Shown here piece by piece: positions 58,137 to 64,000 of a stretch of DNA of 64,000 nt. How positions within the stretch are numbered: the stretch's first letter is position 1; every line of letters begins with the position of its first letter. The stretch comes from Meloidogyne chitwoodi (Eukaryota > Nematoda > Chromadorea > Rhabditida > Meloidogynidae). Below the pieces are notes generated by a model. It was not told the DNA's origin. It saw nothing but the letters and a program-made list of their open reading frames with translations, and did not search any database. The translations under genes were made by a program, and so were the position numbers. The stretch lies in NCBI GenBank assembly GCA_015183035.1, contig JACZZP010000010.1, positions 1,798,001-1,862,000 of the forward strand, written 5' to 3'.

Positions 58137-61100
58137 ATGTTATTTTATGTTTTCCGGTTTTTAAATCATAATAAGAGAGCATTTTCCTTTATTTCTTCAA
58201 AATTATGTTCAAAACATGCGACAACTTCAAAACAATTACAGCAAAATAAAATTAAAGAAATACCTCAAGAAAAAAATAAAATTATTCTAGTCTCACAAAA
58301 TTTACATGAACATCTTTTTGGTAAAAATAGTGCTAGTTCTCAACAGATTGCTCAAATGGAAAGGAGAAAACCTGAAGAGGAATGTCTTATTGAAGAAAAA
58401 TTAAAACTTCCACAACTGAGGTCAAAAAGTTTAATGGGACATTTTAAGGCTTTAGCAGATGAACAATTGAATTAGTAAGTAAAAAAATTTTTAACATGTT
58501 TTCTTTAGAAACAACAGATTTTTCTCAAATTAAATTTTAGTTATCAAATTTTAATGGAAAAAGCTATGCGAATTAAAAAATTGCCTCCTTTACCCAGTGA
58601 ATGGTCATCTATTCCCGGTTGGACAGTTTACGAAACAAATGAAAGTGGTCAATATATTAGACGTCAAATTCCATTTCCAAAAGAAAAATTGTTATTTTTT
58701 GACGTTGAGGTTTGTATGACGGATGGAAAGTTTCCGACATTGGCTGTTGCTCTTTCTTTTAATAAATGGTTTTTTATTTTTTAATTAAAAAATTTTTTTT
58801 ATTTTTAAAAAAAGGTATTCCTGGTGTAGTAATCGTTTAGCTAATGATAAAATAGAATTACCTGAATTTGTTAGTTTAAATCATTTAATTCCACTTGAAG
58901 ATGAAAATACTTTGGGTGATTTTAAAAGTTTAATTATTGGACATAATATAGCTTTTGATAGACAATTTATTAGAGAACAATATTTAGAAAAGGAATCTGC
59001 AATGAAATGTTAGTTTGTGAATTTATATTTTAATTAAAAAAAAAATTAAATTTTATTTTAAGTTTGGTGTACAATGTCAATGCATATTGCCTGTTCTGGT
59101 ATGGCTGACCATCAAAGGTTTTCTTTGAAATTTAATTTAAGAATAATTTTAAAAATTTTTTTATTTTTAGACGTCTTTATGAAAAATCTAAACTTAATAC
59201 TTACGATTATTTGAATAATTTTTATTTGGAAGATGAGAATGGAATTCCTGTTTTTACAAAACAATTTCAAGTTTAATTTTTTATTTTAAATTTTTTTTTT
59301 AATTTTTTAGGCTATAATAGATAAATGGAAAACAAAAACATGTAAAAATTCTCTCGAGGCAGTTTATAATCATTATTGTTCTAGCCCAACACAAATTAAA
59401 TTAGAAAAGGAATGGCAAGGATTTTTTAGAAAAAATAGTATTGAGGATATACGTGAAAATATGCAGGTTTTTTTGAATTTAAAAATTTGAAATTTTAATA
59501 TTTTTTTTAAAAAAAGAAATTGTTTACTTATTGTGCAGAGGACGTACGTGCTACTTTTGAAGTTTATCAAAAGCTTTATCCTAAATTTTCTCAAAGGTTT
59601 TATTTTTAAATCATTTTTTTGTTGTAAAATATTTTCTTACGAATAAATTGGGTGTTTACCTAAAATTAATAAGTTCCTTATTTTTTTTTTAAATTAAATT
59701 TAAAAAAGATTTCCTCATCCATTAACACATTGTGGAATGATGGAAATGGCAAATGTTTATTTACCAATTAATGGAAATTGGCGTCGTTTTTATCATAAAT
59801 GTGAACAATTAACTTCTTCAAGTATGGATAAAATAACTCGTAAAGTTGTACAAGTTGCTAGAAATATTATTAATGAAATGGATAAACCAATAAAGTTGTT
59901 AGAAGAAGAAAAGGAAAAGGAAAATGTTAAACAAATTATTGATGAAAAAGAAGAAGAAGAGGTAGTACAACCAACAATAATAAAAAGGTTTTTTTAGATA
60001 TTATTTTTAGAGAATAGTTTTAAAAAATAATGAGTCAGTAAAAAAATTATTTTGTTCTAAACTGGCTACTTTTTTTAATTTCATTTGTTAATTATTTTTA
60101 TTAGATATCAACTTGACCCTTGGCTATGGGTTTCAAACTGGTCTCGCCCAAAAAAACGTGATCAATGGCCAGTTTGGTATTGGGGACTTTTTCAAAAATT
60201 ATTATATGCTAATTTACCTCTAGAAGAATTAAAAGCTGATTCAGTTAAATTAATGTGTAGAGAATTTCCTAGAGTTTTTGGACTTTGTTATGGCCCATAT
60301 CCTTTGATGTTTGTTTCAGATTTTGGATGGGGATATATTGTCCCTAAAAGTATTATTTTTTAATTCTTTTAAATATTTTTTAAATTTTATTTTAGAAAAT
60401 TGTTCTTTTTCTTCTCTCCCAGAAACTCAATTAATTAAAATTGCTGATGAAGCTGTTTATATGCCAATAAGGTTTTAAATTATTATTTAATTTTTTATTT
60501 ATTTTTTAATATTTTTAGATCAATATATGAACAAATTATAAAAAATCAAAATTCTCTAAAATTAAATTGTGAACCTTTACAACCTCCTGTATTACATTTA
60601 GGCGATTGTTTTGGATTTTACAGGCTACCACATCCAGTATATATTTTTTTTAATTTTTATTTAAATTTAATTTAAAAGTCTGGTCAACCAAATTTAAATG
60701 TTGGAACACCTTTTTCCAAGAAAATTGAAATTAATTTTGAAAAATTTGAAGAAAATGTTATCTGTCCTACAAGACATGTTGATATTTTAAAAAGCTTTTT
60801 GTCATCAAGAAATGTTACTAGATTTTGGGGAAATTATCGGTTTGTTTTTTTTAATTTTTAATAACTATTTTATTTTTTAAAAATTAAAAGTGCTCGTTAT
60901 AAAGAACAATTACCTGTTTGGTTTGATAAAAATTCTGAAAAAGGTTCAATTGTTCCTTCTGTTATTCCTGCTGGTACAATTACAAGAAGAGCAGTACATA
61001 AATTATGGCTTACTTCTGCAAATCAAAAAGTATTTTTTTAATAAAACTTTTTCTTTTTTTAATTTTTTTAGTATTTTTAGGAAGGCATAATTGGATCTGA

Positions 61101-63337
61101 TCTCGTAATTTTTTTTAAAATTATTTTTTATTTTTAATTAAAAAATATATTTTTATTTTTAAATAAATGAAATTTAAAAATTTAATTTTTATTTAAAAAA
61201 AATAGAAATCAATGATTCAATGTTCCAAAGGTTATTCAATTGTTGGTGCAGATGTTGATTCTCAAGAACAATGGATAGCTGCTTTATTTGGAGATTCTTT
61301 ACATTCTTCAAAAAGTGCTGGTTCTACAGCTTTTAGTTCAATGCTTTTATCTGGCAATAAAGCAGAAAAGACTGATTTACATTCTGTGATTGCTAAAAAT
61401 GTTGGAATTAGTAGAGATCATGCTAAAGTAAGAGAAAAACATTTTTTAAATAAAAAAGATTATATAGCAGATTTAGACCTTTCTATAAATTTATTTGACA
61501 TAAAATAAATTTTTATTTTTAATAAAAAAGGTATTAAATTATGCACGTCTTTATGGTGCTGGTAGCAAACATGCAGAACAATTTCTTAAAACACAAGGAA
61601 TTTCAGAAAGTATTGCAAAAAAATTAACAAAAAAATTATTTTCGGCAACTAAAGGAAAGGCTATAAAGTGGGTATATTATTAAAAAATATTTTTTTTTAA
61701 ATAAAATTAAGGAAGGTTGAGAATTTGTTTTTTTTGAGCTAAAGATATTCTAGAAAATACATATTTTTTAATTATTAAAATTTTGTTAAATGTTTTTGGC
61801 TTTAAGCCGAAATTTCAGGGCTTAAACTTCAAGTTTAAAAGATAAAAAATAATAATAATTTTTTTTTTTAATATTTAATTTTTTTTCTCAAAAGTTATCA
61901 ACGTTTATCAAAATCAGGAGGAAAATATTTTGAAGAATATTTAAATTTACTTGAGAAAAATAAAAATAATAATATTTTTTTAAATCAAAAATATTATTTA
62001 TTAATTGATGGCCATTATTTTCTTCCCTCAATTAATTTCAGTTCTTTTACCCTTAATTTCTCTGAATGGCTATTTAAAAATAAAAAGATTAATTTAAGTG
62101 ATCAATTTGCTTCAAGATTTTCAATTAAACTTTATAAGGATGGATAGTTAGTTTTTTTTAAATTTTAAATTTATTTTTAAAATTAATTTTAGTGAATCTA
62201 ATACATTTAATTATCTTTCACTAAAATCTCATTTACTTCGCCCTGAAACTCCTGTTCTCAAATGTCGTCTAAGTGAAGCACTTGAACCTTTCCCAATTAA
62301 CACAAATAATGGACCAGAAGCTTATGCATTTAATACTTTATATAAAAGAACAATAATTAATTGGGTAATTTTTTAATTTATTTTTAATTTTTTATTTTAT
62401 TTGTCTCAAAAAGTTTGTCCAATCAAGTGCTGTTGATTTCCTTCATATGTTATTAGTTTGTATGAGATGGTTATGTACTAGTTATGGTATTAGTGCACGT
62501 TTTATGATTTCTATACATGATGAAGTTTGTTTTTTTTAATAATTAATTTTAATAAGATTATTAGAGGAAAATTAGAAAAAGTCCAAATATTTAGAAAAAT
62601 TTAAATATTTTAATTGAACACCCCATTTATTCGCAAAAGTATATTTTTATCATTCTATTAATTTTTAATCATTTTCTACTGTCTTAATAATTTTATTTAT
62701 TTTTATATTTTGCGAATAAAATGGGTTGGGTGTTCTTAATTAATTTTTCTAATATTTTAACTACTTAATATTTTTAATTAAAAATAAATTTAAAAATAAT
62801 TTATATTAAAAATTTAAAAAGGTTCGTTATATGGTTGAAGATAAAGACAAATATAGATGTGCATTAGCTCTTACATTAAGTAATATGTATGTTAGGTAAA
62901 TTTAATTAATATTTTTAATTAATTAATTTTTTTAAATTTTTAGAGCAGCAATATCAGAATCTTTAGGAATACGTGAACTTCCAAAAGTTAAATTAAATTA
63001 ACTTAAATTTAAAATATTTAAAATATATTTTTATTTTTAAAGTCTGTCGCTTTCTTCAGTCAAGTTGATATTGATAAAGTTCTTAGAAAAGAAGTTAATT
63101 TAGATTGTGAAACTCCAGATGGAGAAAAAGTTGAAAATGGTAAAAATTTTAATTTTTTTTTAATTAAAAAAATTTTTCTTCTTATCCATTTCTCTTAGAA
63201 AAATTAATTTTTTAATTTCTAAAATTAATTATAAAAAATAAATTTTTTAAAAAACAATTTCTTTTTAAGGTGAAGCATTAACAATAAAACAAATTATTGA
63301 TAAAACCGGTGGTTCACTTGAAATATCTCAATTTTAA
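58137..63337 (+). CDS. polg-1: Mitochondrial DNA polymerase gamma, catalytic subunit
   Basis: Replicative polymerase of mitochondrial DNA (family A). Twenty-three exons from 58137-58474 to 63270-63337 sum to 3369 nt, 1122 residues. The N-terminus is basic and Ser-rich ([20 protein letters not shown]), as for a mitochondrial targeting peptide. Exonuclease motifs: Exo I FFDVEV, Exo [12 protein letters not shown], Exo [21 protein letters not shown]. Polymerase motifs: [52 protein letters not shown]. The motif A and C Asp residues are present. The spacer region includes [20 protein letters not shown]. One 24-nt microexon (61081-61104) and a 43-nt exon (62944-62986) occur. Exon list: 58541-58768, 58815-59008, 59063-59117, 59171-59270, 59311-59466, 59517-59596, 59709-59987, 60105-60349, 60396-60471, 60519-60636, 60679-60839, 60891-61029, 61206-61427, 61531-61667, 61895-62146, 62193-62364, 62414-62524, 62822-62895, 63043-63139 and those named. 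A TTTAG directly before the ATG could be a cis or trans acceptor. Confidence 0.94.
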
Positions 63338-64000
63338 TAAAAATTAATTTAAAAAGAAGGATATTTGATTCAATTTTTATAATTATGTATTTCTCACGGT
63401 GATTTTTTTTATTGTGCACTTTTACATTTTTGATTTTATCTTTTTTTATTTTTGAATGTTTACTAATTTTTTAAAATTATATTGTTGAATTTTCTGTTAA
63501 AGTTTTTTTAATAAATATTTAAAATAATATATAAAAATAAAAAATCTAAATAAAAAATTTTAAATTTTTAAAATTTATTTCGAAATTTACTAGAATAATT
63601 GATTTTTTAAAAATTTTCTTTTCCACTACAAACACCACTGTAAGATGGATTTTGTTAGAGAAAAAAATTTAAAAATTCCACGCTTTATTAATTTTAAAGG
63701 GTCTTTAATGTATTTATAAGTGCTGCTATTCGATTTGGCTGTGGGCGATTTCGACATTATTTAAATAAATTAATTGAATATTTAGATATATAAACAGACA
63801 GTTAGAAAAAGAGAAATAGTTGATTAACACAATCGACAGATATTTAAATATAAAAGTGTATTAATAAAAGTCTTAATGCCAAAAATAAATTGATGTAGAC
63901 GTCTTTTTTTTAAAGAAATAGTATAGAAAATTGAGAGATATTTTAAAAATTTTATTTAATTAAAACTCCTCCCATTTTAATATTTATTTTGTATTTTTGA
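63338..64000. other. Intergenic, 3' flank of POLG
   Basis: AT-rich. A somewhat GC-richer stretch around 63715-63760 (GCTGCTATTCGATTTGGCTG) has no continuing frame. No gene is supported up to the window end. Confidence 0.5.

Overview
This window is eukaryotic and nematode-like. It is very AT-rich, most genes are cut into many short exons by small GT-AG introns, and gene families typical of nematodes are present. The extreme AT content, the dense small inverted-repeat transposons and two clusters of unfamiliar secreted proteins would suit a plant-parasitic tylenchid such as a root-knot nematode (Meloidogyne). That assignment is inference from composition and gene style only. Exon models were built by hand from splice signals and reading frame. 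For every complete multi-exon model the summed exon length is divisible by three.

Layout. 1-437: end of a mitochondrial-type acetyl-CoA acetyltransferase. 723-3927 (-): complete SCPx (thiolase fused to an SCP2 lipid-binding domain), tail to tail with the first gene. 4242-4677: a small DNA transposon with a perfect 8-bp target duplication. 5245-8935: a GC-richer island with a divergent pair, a secreted Lys-rich repeat protein (-) and an SH2 tyrosine kinase of the nematode FER-like type (+), each with a TATA box in a 209-bp shared promoter. 9961-11639 (-): a serpentine chemoreceptor-like 7TM protein. 11640-17719: about 6 kb of AT-rich intergenic DNA.

17720-35526: a cluster of four paralogues (three +, one inverted) coding for a secreted family I do not recognise. 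Each has a near-identical signal peptide, a short Pro-rich linker, a long conserved alpha-helical-looking domain and an Arg/Gly-rich tail (one copy with an added Gln/Leu-rich stretch). The eight-exon structure, promoter block, an intron-1 element and the 3' flank are shared.

36267-38442: SLC35A-type nucleotide-sugar transporter. 39641-44669: NIM1-type AMPK-related kinase with a possible second promoter and a C-terminal CaaX-like end. 46265-52217: a second cluster of secreted proteins, built from tandem repeats of about 60 residues that resemble Agenet/Tudor domains. One copy is intact (51165-52217), one is split by a transposon, one is a pseudogene, and there is a further remnant. The duplication carried along the 3' end of the NIM1 gene.

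52786-54209 (-): SARAF (regulator of store-operated calcium entry). 54565-63337: four genes on + in close order, HS6ST-type heparan sulfate 6-O-sulfotransferase, TRAPPC5, a UPF0390 small basic protein and mitochondrial DNA polymerase gamma. The rest is AT-rich spacer with several short mobile elements (hAT-like, Merlin-like, TA-flanked fold-back elements and a tRNA-derived SINE-like family).

Most notable are the two secreted multigene families. Both look like candidate secreted effectors of a parasite, but nothing in the sequence proves that role.
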